DNA from: Pollenia angustigena
Lineage: Eukaryota; Arthropoda; Insecta; Diptera; Polleniidae
Assembly: GCA_930367215.1 (NCBI GenBank)
Contig: OV884058.1
Coordinates: 107,779,802-107,843,801 of the forward strand
Length of the DNA: 64,000 nt
Reading direction: 5' to 3'
The number at the start of each line of letters is the position of its first letter. The stretch's first letter is position 1. Under the pieces are notes generated by a model that saw only the letters and a program-made list of their open reading frames with translations, was not told where the DNA came from and ran no database searches. Shown here piece by piece: positions 25,301-35,262 of this stretch. The translations under genes and the position numbers were made by a program.

Positions 25301-28300
25301 CCAATGTCACCCTCGTCCGTCTTGGTAAGTCCCGCTCTTCGTTTGCAACCGGTGGTGGACGACCCCCTAATAAGTTGTTGTCTCGGTGGCTGTTGCACTC
25401 TCCACCGACTCCCGCATTCAGAGCTGCCCTGTATGAGGTGTGGTCTGTCATAGAGTCCAGGTGTTGTTGAATTTCACTCTCATACCAGCGAAGATCATTT
25501 CTGACATGTCTCTCGGGGTCTGACTCCATCAGACAGTGGTTCGGATGTCCCCTCCGATGACATCCAAGAAGGAACTGCTTTGTCAGCATAATGTTGTTTT
25601 CCTTGACCGTCATCATCTTCGCTTCATCATACAGGTGTTCTATTGACGTCATCTGAACACAGCCTGTTACGGTCCTTAAGGCGGCATTTTGGCAGCTCTG
25701 AAGCTTCTTCCACTGAGTATCGCTGACTCTTGGGGTCCACGCAGGCGCTGCGTAGTTAACCACTGACCGGCCAATCGTTTTATATGTAGCTAACAAGGTT
25801 TCCTTTTCTATGCCCCAAGTGCTGCCGGCTAGAGACTTGAGGACCTAGTTTCTACTCCGCATTCTATCGCACATTGCAGTGGCATGCGCCGATGACATGA
25901 ACAGGCTGTCAAATGTGACTCCCAATATTTTTGGGCGATTTTTGGTCGGAATTATGGCGCCGTCGACAGTCACATTCAACTGTAACCCCACTTTCTTTGT
26001 CCATGTCGTGAATAGAGTCGCCGAGGATTTTGCGGGAGAGATGTTCATATTCCTCGCGTGGAAGAAGTTCGCCAGATCACGGAGGTAATCGTTTACCAAA
26101 CTGCATTGGTCATCGATGTTGTGGCCCGTCGCCATGATAGTACAGTCGTCTGCGTACGATATCAGCAACGCCAACACCAATACAAGTATGTATACATTTT
26201 TCTCTTTGTAAATTGGTACAGTTATACGACGCTCAACCATTAGTCAACAAGAACGGCCTGACTGCTCTATAAAAATAAAGACTATCCTCCCAATAATGAA
26301 TAACAATTCCCCGGGAGTTATCTTCCTTCTCCAATTGTTCCTATGTAAATTCAATTGTTGTCTATGAGGGTGACGTTGATATTTTGAATGCATTCTTTAC
26401 TGGAAATGCTAATAATGCTACTGACAATTTTATTTTTTCGGATGATATTAGTTTCGACACCATTGATTTTCCTAACTCTTTTTCTTTTCACTGTGTTTCG
26501 GAACCGGAAGTTGCAGATGCTTTTCTCAAAGTTAAATCGAATTCTGTTGGTGTTGATAATACTGGAATACGTCTGATTAAGTTGGTCTATCCTGTGGTAT
26601 CAAACTTAATTTTGGATCTTTTTAATGCTATCTTAACGACATCTAGTTTTCCTTCTCCTTGGAAAACTGCTAAAGTGATCCCTTTACCGAAATCTAAAGT
26701 AATTAATGAACCAGGTGATTTAAGGCCTATCTCTATACTTCCAACATTATCGAAAGTTTTGGAACATATTATGAGAGATCAAATGCTTAATTCAATATCA
26801 TCTCGTTTGTACAAAGGACAGTATGCATTTCGTAGCGGTTATACTTCTACTTCGATGCTTCTATCTCTTACAGATAGAATTCGTAAACACTTAAATGAGA
26901 ATAAACTAACCACCCTAATTTCCCTTGATCTTTCTAATGCTTTTGGTTCAGTTTCTTATCATACTTTAATAATGAAACTTAGAAATAAATTTAATTTTTC
27001 AAAATCCGCCTGTAAACTTATATTCTCATATCTTGATGGGAGGTCGCAATTTGTTGAATATAATAGCTTGATTTCGTCCGTTAGTCCGTTATTTTCCGGT
27101 ATTCCTCAGGGCTCTGTTATGGGCCCTCTATTGTTTATACTATATATGAATGACCTTTCTTCATACATTAATTTATCATTATGTGAGCTATTTATCTATG
27201 CGGATGACATTTTTCTTCTCTTTAATAGTAATTTGAATGCACATGATGTTTTGCAATACAATATTAACTACTGCCTGAATCAAATTCATGATTGGACTTC
27301 ACTTAACTCCTTAGCTCTTAAGCCTTATAAGTCCAAGGGCATCATGTTTGGGTATAGAAATCAGTTTTTTCCTAGCTTGGATATTGTTCTGGACAATGTG
27401 CGGATACAGTTAGTTATTCGTATTAAATGTCTTGGTGTGCTTTTAGATAATCAACTTTCCTTTGACCCCCATATTAATCTCCTTAATGGTAAAATTTTTG
27501 GTATTCTTCGTAAAATGTATTCATCTAATTTGTATTTCCCATTACGTGTTAGGTATAATATGGCTCATGCAATGTTGATGTCATCGGTATTATATGGTCC
27601 ACTCGCTTAAGCAGAGTTAAGCGTATAGTTAATAGTATTGTAAGATTTGTCTACAACATCAAGCGTCGTGAGCATATATCTATTTCTGTCCGGCGTTTTC
27701 TTGGGTGTACGTTTGAAAATTATGTGAAATATCGATTGGGTATTTTGTTCTATGGAGTAATTCGACATCGCAGACCCATTGACCTGTCTAGTTCGTTTGT
27801 ATTTACAAGATCTGTTAGAAACCCCCAGAGTATGATTCCCATCTTTTTTTAGTAGGTCTTTTATAGTTAGGATTGCTAGGGTTTCGAATTTTTTGCCATA
27901 TTCATTACGGATATTTTCGCATTAAATAATGTATTTCGTTTAAAACTATTGGAATTCTTCGCTAATTCTACTTTTTAATGATTTTCTATATCTCAACTAA
28001 ATATATTTTAGCACTTTGTAAATTGTATTTCCATTTTAGCTTATTTGGTTGTGCTATTTCCCTCTTAGTTTGTTACTGTCTGGACCTTTTTTAGGATATT
28101 TTTCATTTCTTTTTTTTCTCTTTGTTATTTTTTTTTTTGTGGCTGGGGATCCATTAACCATTAACTATGATATGTTGTTTTTTGATAATAGCTTAATTAT
28201 TTTTTATTATTATTAGATTATTAGTGTACAAATATATAATTTGTTGTTAATTTCTCAGGATATATGAACATGTAATATTGTTATTTTGGCCTCTAAGGCT

Positions 28301-31300
28301 TGATATTGCATAAATGAATGAAATAAATAAATAAATGGGAAAAGGGAAACAACTCCCGGGGAATTTGTATTCATAATTGGTCTGAATGACGTGCGACCTG
28401 CTGTTTATTTACTTAACCCCAGTTAAACTATTGCGTTTTGTTATGGAACTCCTTATATTTCAATTACAATTTTAACTCCTTCTATCCGGAAAGCTAGCAA
28501 TATAAAAAAGAAACGAGACTTGCTTTCTTCTGTTTGAATATAAATTTTAAAATCGTTAATTGTCTTTAAATTGTATGCATTTTATTCATTCATTTAATTC
28601 ATAAATTTTTTTAACTTAACATTGACACTAATTTACGCAAAAGTTTATTAATCTTTTAATTTAGAAACTAATCGGAAAATGTATAATACGAGCCATTGTT
28701 GTGGCTTTTAACAAAGAAAATCTAAGCTATTAAAGAGATTTATAATTGTGCCATTTACAGTTGGTAAATTAAAATGTGGTTTAAAAATACATACATAAAT
28801 GCAAGTGTTTGAATAATATTTCAAGTCACAATAATTCTTTATATAAAAATTTATCAATCATAATAATTGTTTGTTTTTTTTAAATTAAGCTGGCGTTGCA
28901 CAATCTAATGTACCCTTTATTGGACCCGATGAAGTACCACCACCTTATCAACAGGGCACAGCTGGGGGTGTGCCCATGGTTACTTGTCGTGTTTGTCAGG
29001 GAATGATCGACATAACCTCTAAACGAGATCAGCATGTTGTAAAATGTCTTCAGTGTAATGAAGCAACAGTAAGTTTTTCATTATGATTTTTTTTTTAATT
29101 TTAACTTTGCCTTGATCTTCTTTTTATTTTGTTCGACTAATAGCCTATACGTAATGCACCACCTGGCAAGAAGTATGTACGTTGCCCTTGCAATTGCTTG
29201 TTAATTTGTAAAAGCTCATCTCAACGTATTGCTTGTCCAAGGCCCAATTGCAAGCGTATTATTAATTTAGCACCCAGCCCAGTTACACCACCCGTACCCA
29301 CCATGCCGGGTATGTGCCGTGTTACCTGTGGCCATTGTTCGGATACATTTTTGGTGAGTTTAAAAAAGAAAATCAAAGAAATTGTGTAAAATTTTGTTTA
29401 TTTTTTTACAGTTCAATACATTTCACAATTCTTTGGCTCGTTGCCCCCATTGTAGAAAAGTTTCATCGGTGGGTTCGCGTTTCTCGTGTGGTCGTGGCAT
29501 ACTTTTTGTCATTATAGGCCTTATTGTATTGTTTTCTGGCATTGGCATAACTGTCGGTACACATAAATATGCTCAGGTGAGTAATAAAGATAACATGAAT
29601 TAGAATGGAGCTTAATTGGTTTGAAAAGTAGATCGATTGCCATCAGATTTGAGGAATTTCAAACAATTGTTTTCAAAATTGTACAGGGCGGCGCAGAATG
29701 AACTATATCGCTTAAATGCTTTATAACTTTATTATTTATGCATTTATAATTTTTTCTTTAATGCAGTCATACATATATTATTGGGGAACTTTTTTCCATT
29801 AGCTTCGAGAAATGATATCCTGTTAGTGATTTGTTTGTTTGTTTGTTAAGTTATTCATAATTAATCATCCAAGTCTTTTTCACAAAAAGCTAAAAGAACA
29901 AGGAAAAAAATAATTTGCAAAAATTCTGATAGTGCATAGAAAATAATCCTGGAAAATATTAAAGGAATAAGGCCCGTTTTCACAACTTACCGATAGCTAA
30001 AGGTAGGTTTTATCGGCCGTATAAAAAGTGTTCCATTATTACAACTTTACTTTAACCATCAGGTAGGATGAACCTTAATTTACTTGACCGCTCCCTTTAA
30101 GATAAAGTAAAGTTTTAATAATGGAACCCGTTTTATAAGGCCAGTTAAAGCCTACTTTTAGCTATTGGTAAGTTGTGAAAGCGGGCCTCAGACTATTAAA
30201 GTATGAAAGCTTTATAAATTGTAATTTGACTTACACATTCGAAATAATTAGAAAATTTTTATAATAATTAAAAAACTTATAAAGAATTCAAACCATATCT
30301 TTAACTCATACTGCTTCACCCTGTATTTCACATACAAACGAAAAGTCATTTTAATTTGTATGTGCTGTTTCCACAATGCAAGTGATTAAACGTTTGGAAA
30401 AATGTATATGGCCGGGCTTTTCGTATGTGGAATAACCTTCCTGCTGAAGTCTTCCCTCTCACTTTCAACATGAATAAGTTCAAGTCGAATGTTCACAAGC
30501 ACTACCTTTTCTATCTTCTTTCCCATAATCTTTATTCCTAGATCCAACACAATGCAATGCATAAGTAGGGGCCATGTCCTGAGTGCCGGTCCTAACAAAA
30601 AAAAAAAAAAAAAAAAAAAAAAACAAAAAAAACTGATAGCTTCTTACACTGATCAACATCTAACATCTAACATCCAAGATGTAGAAAATCTAAAACACTC
30701 GTTTACATTGCTCACATCAACCATCAAACAAAAATGTCACAATTTTTGAAAAAAAAAATTTTAATAAAAAGAAAACAAAAAAATGTATTTAAAGTTCAAT
30801 TTGTTTAAAAATATAAAAAATACTTAACAATAATATAAAAAACTTGACAAATGGTAACGCTGCTTTCCAAACATACTACTTTTTGCCAGTGATTCCACAA
30901 TAATAGTAGAACATATTGCCACTTTTCTAGTGATGACACTAAAATAATCGAAAGATGTAGAATGGAACAAAATGAGATAGGAACATCTTTTAAAGATGTT
31001 GATTTTAGCTCTATGTATTTCTTCTGGAAAGATGTTAACATCTTCGCAAATTGATGGTAGGTGTTAGATGTTGATCAGTGTAACAAGGCTATGAGAGTTT
31101 TGCGCTCATCAAAAACAGCAGTTAATGCGCTTTCAAAATCACCCTTATCGTGTTTGGCGTATTTAAAATACGCCTACGACTGTTTGGTTATAGATTAAAG
31201 GAAATAAGTTCACGTTCTCTTTAATCTATTAACAAACACGATAAGGTTGATTGTTTTTTCACAGATTTTTTAAGCAGATTTTTTTTCTGAATATTAATGG

Positions 31301-31465
31301 GTTTGACCAGCTTTTTTGTAATTTATTTATATTTTTTTTTATTTACAGGATCATGCGGGCATATATGTGGCATATATTGGAATTTTTTTAATTAGCTTTT
31401 TCTTGTGTGCGCGCTCACTTTATTATTTCCGTTTAAAAGTCAGTCATGTTGATGGTCCCATGTAA
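14903..31465 (+). CDS. CG6707: Type 1/2 phosphatidylinositol-4,5-bisphosphate 4-phosphatase (PIP4P/TMEM55 family)
   Basis: Family members remove the 4-phosphate of PtdIns(4,5)P2 on late endosomes and lysosomes. Coding exons: 14903-15065, 28890-29068, 29144-29353, 29412-29576 and 31349-31465. All have GT-AG junctions and compatible phases and give 277 residues, a normal length for the family. The start is [20 protein letters not shown], an N-terminal cytosolic tail with a dileucine-like SLL. The middle is rich in Cys pairs ([31 protein letters not shown]), which in this family form zinc-binding modules and include a CX5R phosphatase-like motif. Two hydrophobic segments follow, [20 protein letters not shown] in exon 4 and [16 protein letters not shown] in exon 5. 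The protein ends [12 protein letters not shown] 14903 is chosen over an upstream non-ATG extension. Intron 1 is 13.8 kb and full of transposons; introns 2 and 3 are under 80 bp. A 5' UTR intron ending near 14607 is possible. The Drosophila gene number is from memory and from synteny. Confidence 0.92.
15975..16173. repeat. 71 bp perfect inverted repeat with 57 bp loop
   Basis: 15975-16045 and 16103-16173 pair without mismatch: TTCAACATTTTTAATTTTTC at the outer left matches the outer right, AAAGC and GCTTT at the loop side. It lies in PIP4P intron 1 within a larger AT-rich repeat (15700-16330). Confidence 0.93.
16341..16381. repeat. AT dinucleotide microsatellite
   Basis: About 20 uninterrupted AT repeats next to the inverted-repeat region. 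Confidence 0.95.
17107..17568. repeat. MITE with TATGTACATTAGG ends
   Basis: Left TATGTACATTAGGGATATAA, right TTATACACCTAATGTACATA. A second inner inverted pair GTTCACGCACCAA/TTGGTGCGTGAAC lies at about 17232 and 17452. Confidence 0.78.
18357..18745. repeat. MITE with ATATCGTCG ends
   Basis: Left GGAATTAAAGAACGCTGTAA, right TTACAGCGTTCTTTAATTCC, both preceded or followed by CGTCG/CGACG. Inverted ends are about 36 bp. Confidence 0.85.
18929..19737 (+). mobile_element. hAT-superfamily element (809 bp, non-autonomous relic)
   Basis: Ends are CAGTGTTGCCAA and TTGGCAACACTG. A perfect 8 bp duplication, CACACAAA, lies at 18921-18928 and 19738-19745, the hAT signature. Inside, one plus-strand frame keeps [17 protein letters not shown] and CNYC, then HAETRKHK, separated by stop codons. 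Confidence 0.9.
19315..19480 (+). pseudogene. Degenerate BED-type zinc finger inside the hAT element
   Basis: The frame reads [19 protein letters not shown], stop, [10 protein letters not shown], stop, [12 protein letters not shown]. Cys-x2-Cys and His-x5-His spacing plus aromatic Trp residues fit a BED finger as found at the N-terminus of many hAT transposases. Two nonsense codons show it is dead. Confidence 0.75.
19853..19967. repeat. Short palindromic MITE, CCCGTATTCATAA type
   Basis: ACCCGTATTCATAAA ... TTTATGAATATGGGGGT. Related ends occur at 3941 and at 35903-36013. Confidence 0.65.
19968..20579 (+). repeat. Possible non-autonomous Helitron-like sequence
   Basis: TATTATAGAGCTAATGTTTG, followed by TTTGTAGGAG and a GC-rich GGAACCGCCGCGCGCC, resembles the 5' region of many insect Helitron-like repeats, as do TTTTATGAAATTTAAATCAT and GATAAAATTTAAAACAT. 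No CTRR-hairpin terminus was confirmed, so this is tentative. Confidence 0.35.
20580..20822. repeat. MITE with ATCGTCGTTTGATAA ends
   Basis: Left ATCGTCGTTTGATAATTTAA, right GACATTATCAACCGACGAT. A collapsed relative is at 58997-59064. Confidence 0.75.
21090..21468. repeat. MITE with TTAGTCTTTACTTTC ends
   Basis: TTAGTCTTTACTTTCCGTTC and AACAGAAAGTAAAGACTAA; about 380 bp with further GTTCTGTT/AACAGAAC pairing inside. Confidence 0.85.
21469..22540. other. PIP4P intron 1, no gene seen
   Basis: AT-rich with short simple repeats (GTATGTATGTAT at 21870). Two inverted pieces, CATACCCAGCGGTAAC near 21905 and GTTACCGCTAGGTATTTTAG near 22179, may be the ends of a decayed insertion containing AAGGCC blocks. 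Confidence 0.5.
22541..22711. repeat. GGAACAGAAT MITE, second copy
   Basis: GGGAACAGAATAGTCGCTGT ... CTACTAATTCTGTTCG; reverse complement of 8777-8970 with moderate divergence. Confidence 0.8.
23174..23537. repeat. MITE with CCCTGCAAATAATA ends
   Basis: CCCTGCAAATAATAGGACCA ... CAATATTATTTGCAGGG. Interior is rich in GGACTAGTCC/GGACCAGTCC-type palindromes and has CGTTTAAAAACGAA repeats. Confidence 0.83.
24038..24273 (+). mobile_element. Short LINE 3'-end copy, inverted relative to the 25-26 kb copy
   Basis: Encodes [20 protein letters not shown] and [17 protein letters not shown] and shares the GTCGAGCTGTTACA terminus with the copy on the other strand, ending in ten A residues. 5'-truncated to about 235 bp. 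Confidence 0.85.
24766..24946 (+). repeat. GTCTACAACTG MITE, copy 3
   Basis: CCCGTCTACAACTGCCATAA ... GTCAGTTGTAGACTGCA; a full-length copy of about 180 bp in PIP4P intron 1. Confidence 0.82.
25010..26170 (-). mobile_element. 5'-truncated LINE with RT C-terminal half
   Basis: Minus strand. The retained part starts just before [15 protein letters not shown] (the RT catalytic motif), continues [20 protein letters not shown], has one in-frame TAG at 25845-25847, then [20 protein letters not shown], and a Cys/His motif [17 protein letters not shown] near the end. The stop is at 25062. The 3' end runs through TTCAGGCCGAGCTGTTACAA into short CAA repeats. Jockey-superfamily-like organisation; the clade is not certain. 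Confidence 0.85.
26336..28337 (+). mobile_element. 5'-truncated non-LTR retrotransposon, probably CR1-like clade
   Basis: Contains the RT domain and 3' end and finishes with short tandem repeats (ATGAATGAAATAAATAAATAAA-type), as in CR1-like elements rather than a poly(A) tail. The 5' edge is placed where the flanking inverted repeat stops. The missing endonuclease shows 5' truncation. Confidence 0.8.
26384..27850 (+). pseudogene. Reverse transcriptase of the CR1-like element, frameshifted
   Basis: A 408-codon open stretch (26384-27610) contains [53 protein letters not shown] and the catalytic IYADD (about 27196). At 27600 the frame is lost after SSVLYG and picks up again in another frame as [20 protein letters not shown], running to a stop at about 27850. 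The reading also extends upstream of 26384 without an ATG, consistent with truncation. Codon use is AT-rich but the frame is well kept, so decay is recent. Confidence 0.85.
28380..28889. other. PIP4P intron 1, last 500 bp
   Basis: AT-rich sequence leading to the polypyrimidine tract and AAG acceptor of coding exon 2. No repeat or gene identified. Confidence 0.5.
29971..30187. repeat. GGCCCGTTTTCACAAC palindromic MITE, copy 1
   Basis: GGCCCGTTTTCACAACTTAC and GTAAGTTGTGAAAGCGGGCC; inner TTATCGGCC/GGCCAGTTAA and AAAGTGTTCCATTATTA/TAATAATGGAAC also pair. It is in PIP4P intron 4. Confidence 0.87.
30411..30623 (+). mobile_element. LINE 3' fragment with intact poly(A) tail
   Basis: Plus-strand frame [35 protein letters not shown], then stop at about 30541: the C-terminus typical of jockey/Doc-like ORF2 proteins. 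The 3' end CCGGTCCTAAC leads into about 26 uninterrupted A residues, so the insertion is young. It lies in PIP4P intron 4. Confidence 0.8.
30644..31083. repeat. MITE with TTACACTGATCAACATC ends
   Basis: TTACACTGATCAACATCTAA and its exact inverted copy at the right (to 31083), about 22 bp ends, 440 bp long, inside PIP4P intron 4. Confidence 0.87.
31143..31246. repeat. Short palindromic MITE, CCTTATCGTGTTTG ends
   Basis: CCTTATCGTGTTTG and CAAACACGATAAGG, with TAGATTAAAGGAA/TTCTCTTTAATCTA pairing in the middle; about 104 bp. Confidence 0.75.
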
Positions 31466-32813
31466 GAACGTTTTTAAAAAAAGCTTTTAATAGCAGCATT
31501 CCTTTTGATATTAAAAACAAATATTATTACATACAACAAAATAGAAAAAAAGCAACATGTTTTTTTTTTTACTCTAAAAATAACAGCAACAAACAAGTAT
31601 ATGAACAACAACAACATATAATTTCAAATATTCAAAAAATATAAAAAATCCCCTCTATCACAAAAATACCATTATAAACCAACAACAATGATGCTGATAA
31701 AATTTAAAATAATAATAAATTTAAAATTGAATAACATGAAGTATGTAAAATGTTTCGTAATATTACATCAATATAAAACAAAACAAAAACAATGTAATAC
31801 AAATACACCTTAATAAATATTTAAATGTTACAGAATTCAGAACAAACAATTCTCTAATCCTGCTCCTCCTCCCCCTTCTCTCCTAATCATCAAAATTTAT
31901 AACTTCATGTGCTAAAATACATAATTCAAAAAAAAAATGAAGAAAAAAATTAAAACTATTTAATAATAAATAAGAATGAAATAATTTAATTGTTAGCAAA
32001 GTTAGACTTTTGTTTAGCCTGCATAACATTTATGAATTATTTTGGTATTCTTACCTTATTATTATTTTCTTCTCCAACTCTTTATATGTATTAAGAAAAG
32101 GTAAATAAATGTTTTTTTCTTAAGTTAATAAATTACAAAATAAAACAAACCACCACAAATTTAATTAAACAATTACAATTAAATGCCTTTCGATCATACA
32201 TAAATTAACTTATTAACTTACTTATTTGAATTTGTTTCTAGTTTAAAATTTAAATAAAGTACTTTTTTTATCAATGCTTTTTTTTTAATAAATTTAACTA
32301 ATTATTTAGTTCTTTATTATGTCTTTCAATGAATTTTTTTTTGCCGTCTGTCGTCTCTTGGAAAAGTGGAATTTATTTATTAAACTTTGTCTTGCTTACA
32401 CTCAAAATAATCTTTTTTAATTTTCATTTTGTAATTGTTTATTTTTTTTTTAATTTTAGCATTTTTATATACATAAAAATATATACACATATACAACAAT
32501 ATAATCTACTTGTATTTTATTTTTATTAATAATTTTTTTTTTCTATAACTCAGTTTAAAAATGAAAGTTCTGCAAATAAAAAAAAAATATATATCGTAAT
32601 TATTTTTTATGCAATTAAACAAATTAAAGAAAAAAGTAAAAATTTCTAATAAAAAAAAAAAAAAAAAACAAAAATGTTTGTGTAAGAACAACAAAACAAT
32701 TATACATAAAAATTATATTTAGATTGATTAATATTACAATTACGATACCATTTATTGTAAATAAAGAAAATAAGTTAAAAAAAAAAACAAAATTTATGTT
32801 TTTATATTTTTAA
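31466..32813 (+). other. PIP4P 3' UTR and downstream AT-rich spacer
   Basis: Low-complexity sequence with CAACAA runs and several AATAAA. No second gene supported. Confidence 0.5.
31812..31817 (+). terminator. Candidate poly(A) signal of the PIP4P gene
   Basis: First AATAAA downstream of the PIP4P stop codon, about 350 bases past it. Several further AATAAA copies follow in the AT-rich stretch to 32.3 kb, so the used site cannot be fixed from sequence alone. Confidence 0.35.
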
Positions 32814-33016
32814 GGCCCGTGTTCACAACTTACCGATAACTAAAGGTAGGATTTTATCGGCCGCATAAAAAGTGTTTAGTTTAGCCTACCAGGTGGTTGA
32901 ACCTTAATTTACTTTATCGCTAACTTTAGGTTAACGTAAAGTTTTAATAATGGAACACTTTTTATAAGGCCGGTTAAAGTCTCCTTTTAGCTATCGGTAA
33001 GTTGTGAAAATGGGCT
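32814..33016. repeat. GGCCCGTTTTCACAAC palindromic MITE, copy 2
   Basis: GGCCCGTGTTCACAACTTAC ... GTAAGTTGTGAAAATGGGCT, same layout as the copy at 29971-30187. Confidence 0.87.
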
Positions 33017-33264
33017 TAAGTCTTATAAATTATAGGTCCATAAATCCTGTATTTGCAACTGAGCAAATATGCACTACTATTTTTCTCAAGGTTTTTTTTT
33101 AGTGCAAACGAAGTAAAATGAAGCAAATTGCTTCATTTTGCACAACACAAATAGTTGTTGTGTTGTGCAAATGTGTATTTTTGCATACATTTGTGTCGTT
33201 TGTTGCACTACCCATCGTGATAACCCTTATTATATATAGTTTAATTTTTAATACAGCAAAATAG

Positions 33265-33560
33265 TCGGTAATTGGAACAAATCTTGATTACCGACTCAGC
33301 TAAAAATAAAAAAATACATTTAGTACACAAAAACTGTAATGTGAGCTTAAGAGATAAAAATTTTTAAATAAACTCTATATATCCATAAAGATTTAGTCAA
33401 AACCTTAAAAATGATACCAATATTGGCCATATACCTTTCGAAATGTAGTGGAACAATTACGTATTTCTATGAAAACTAAGAAAGGTCCATAACTCGAAAA
33501 CTAAGCGTTTGCGCCAATTTTTTTTATTATTTTCTCTTATTTTTCAATTTTCTTTCACCC
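33265..33560. repeat. Solo arm related to the Taf2 intron 2 foldback element
   Basis: Shares AAATGATACCAATATTGGCC, GTCCATAACTCGAAAACTAA and GCGTTTGCGCCAA with the arms at 36525-36740 and 37491-37703, but without the 82 bp units. Confidence 0.75.
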
Positions 33561-33696
33561 TAAAAAAACATAAAACTTAAAAAAAAAGAATACTGTCCTT
33601 GTTAAAGTGACCTTTAGTGAAGAAGTGAATTCGTCACGCCTATAATAATTAAAAGTAAAAATTTTTAATTTGCAGGATTTTGTTTCCGCGCTTAAT

Positions 33697-34140
33697 TCCC
33701 AATTTTTATTCTTGATAAAAACACTGAAATTTATTGTTGAAGGGATAAGCTATTCCTATGCTCATTTCACTGGTTGCTTACGCCAGATCGTCAGGAAACT
33801 TCATCCAAAGATTTAAGAAAAACTTAAGATATTAAGCAAATAAAACTGTTAAGCGAATAAGAATTATAAGCAACAGTTTTACTTGTAACAATATCAAAGC
33901 TTAAACAAAAACAGCAACAATAAACAGTAAGTTTATCTTTTCTTACATTCCTCACTACAATTGGTTGGAATTCTTCCAACATTAATTGTAGTTGTAAGTC
34001 GGTTAAGAAAAAACAAAATTTAAGCAAAAACAACTTGCTTTATTGTTCTAGCAAAAAATAAAGCATGTTGCCAGCTTAGTTTTTTAGCCGTGCACTTGCC
34101 AGTTTATTATCAAATTAATTTTTTGGAAAGACTTATCCGT
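33697..34140. repeat. Second copy of the repeat at 1-310, left part
   Basis: Begins with the inverted terminal piece (TTGATAAAAACACTGAAATT) and continues into the direct match to 1-180. Confidence 0.65.
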
Positions 34141-35262
34141 TATCCGTTTGAGCAAAATATAATATTAAATTGTTTTATATACAATAATTAGTATTGTGGT
34201 TATTTTGTTGAACTATTTATGGTTTTTAATCCAAATTTTTTAATATTTTTAATTAGGCTTAAATTCATCAAATTTAATTTTCATTAAATTATTTTTATGA
34301 AGAAAGGAATTTTACAACATGAAAATTAATTAAAATTTACTGATAATTTTTCATTCTTGACTCAATCTGGGCTCGAACCCAGGCGTTTTTACGGACAGGT
34401 TACCCTGGCATGTTTCGGTTGCAACCACTCAATCTCCTCAGAGGGCTTGCCGTTTAACACTCGCAGCCATCGACGACTGCTGACGTCATTAGTCAAACAT
34501 CAATCCTTAAACCAAATTGTATTTAACCTTTGGTAGATCGAAATTTGCTTTGAATGATTATCTATTTTAATTTATTTTACATGTTCCTCCTTTACTTCTG
34601 TTTTTTCGTACTTTTGTCAGGAATTCTTCTTGAAGTTCAAAGTACATATTTTGTTTAGTTTTTCCATTTTTTTGTCTTTCTTTTTCTTGCTGACCTTTTC
34701 AGCACAACTTGAAGGACAAATGCAATATAGAGCTCGTGCCTTAGCTTTAACAATAATTAGTATTGTGGTTATTTTGTTGAACTATTTATGGTTTTTAATC
34801 CAAATTTTTTAATATTTTTAATTAGGCTTAAGTTCATCAAATTTAATTATATAAGGTTAAGAATATCAATAGTTATTGTTCATATATGGAGGGCTCAGAG
34901 CTGAAGCGAACCAAGTCAAAAATGAAAATTCGATTATATTTTGAAATTGAGTAAGTGAATTTCCATTAATTTCTGGAGCCATTGACATAGGTTTATTACC
35001 GTTACCTTTGGAACAAAAAACTTTTTGATTTAGTCCGTTACAGAACTCGATAGAGTTAAACTTTGCGTAGAATTTCACACCAGTTTTGAAATACATAAGT
35101 ATATGCATTTTATTTTATGACTTGGTTCGGTTCAGCTTTGAAGCCTCCATATCACCATGACTGCATTGATTAATGAAAATAAACAAAAGCTCAGGAAACT
35201 AGTGAATTACAATTTTAGGAATATTTTTTTAGCCTAATGCTTACTATTTCTTTATTGAAGTT
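34141..35262. other. Spacer downstream of the p25-alpha gene, with a direct duplication
   Basis: About 100 bp at 34180-34280 (AATTAGTATTGTGGTTATTT, TTGAACTATTTATGG) recurs at 34750-34848. A weaker relative of the 34250-34360 part is at 49370-49480 (GTTCATCAAATTTGATTTTC). No gene seen. Confidence 0.6.
34369..34510 (-). repeat. Candidate second tRNA-derived SINE family
   Basis: Minus strand contains GATTGAGTGGTTGCAACC (A-box-like) and, about 45 bp on, CTGGGTTCGAGCCCAG (B box within a perfect T-stem-like hairpin). No paired acceptor stem. Could also be a tRNA pseudogene. Confidence 0.5.

Noticed and set aside
25180..25470. Plus-strand 96-residue ORF
   Set aside because: Shadow of the minus-strand LINE frame, which carries the RT and Cys/His motifs.
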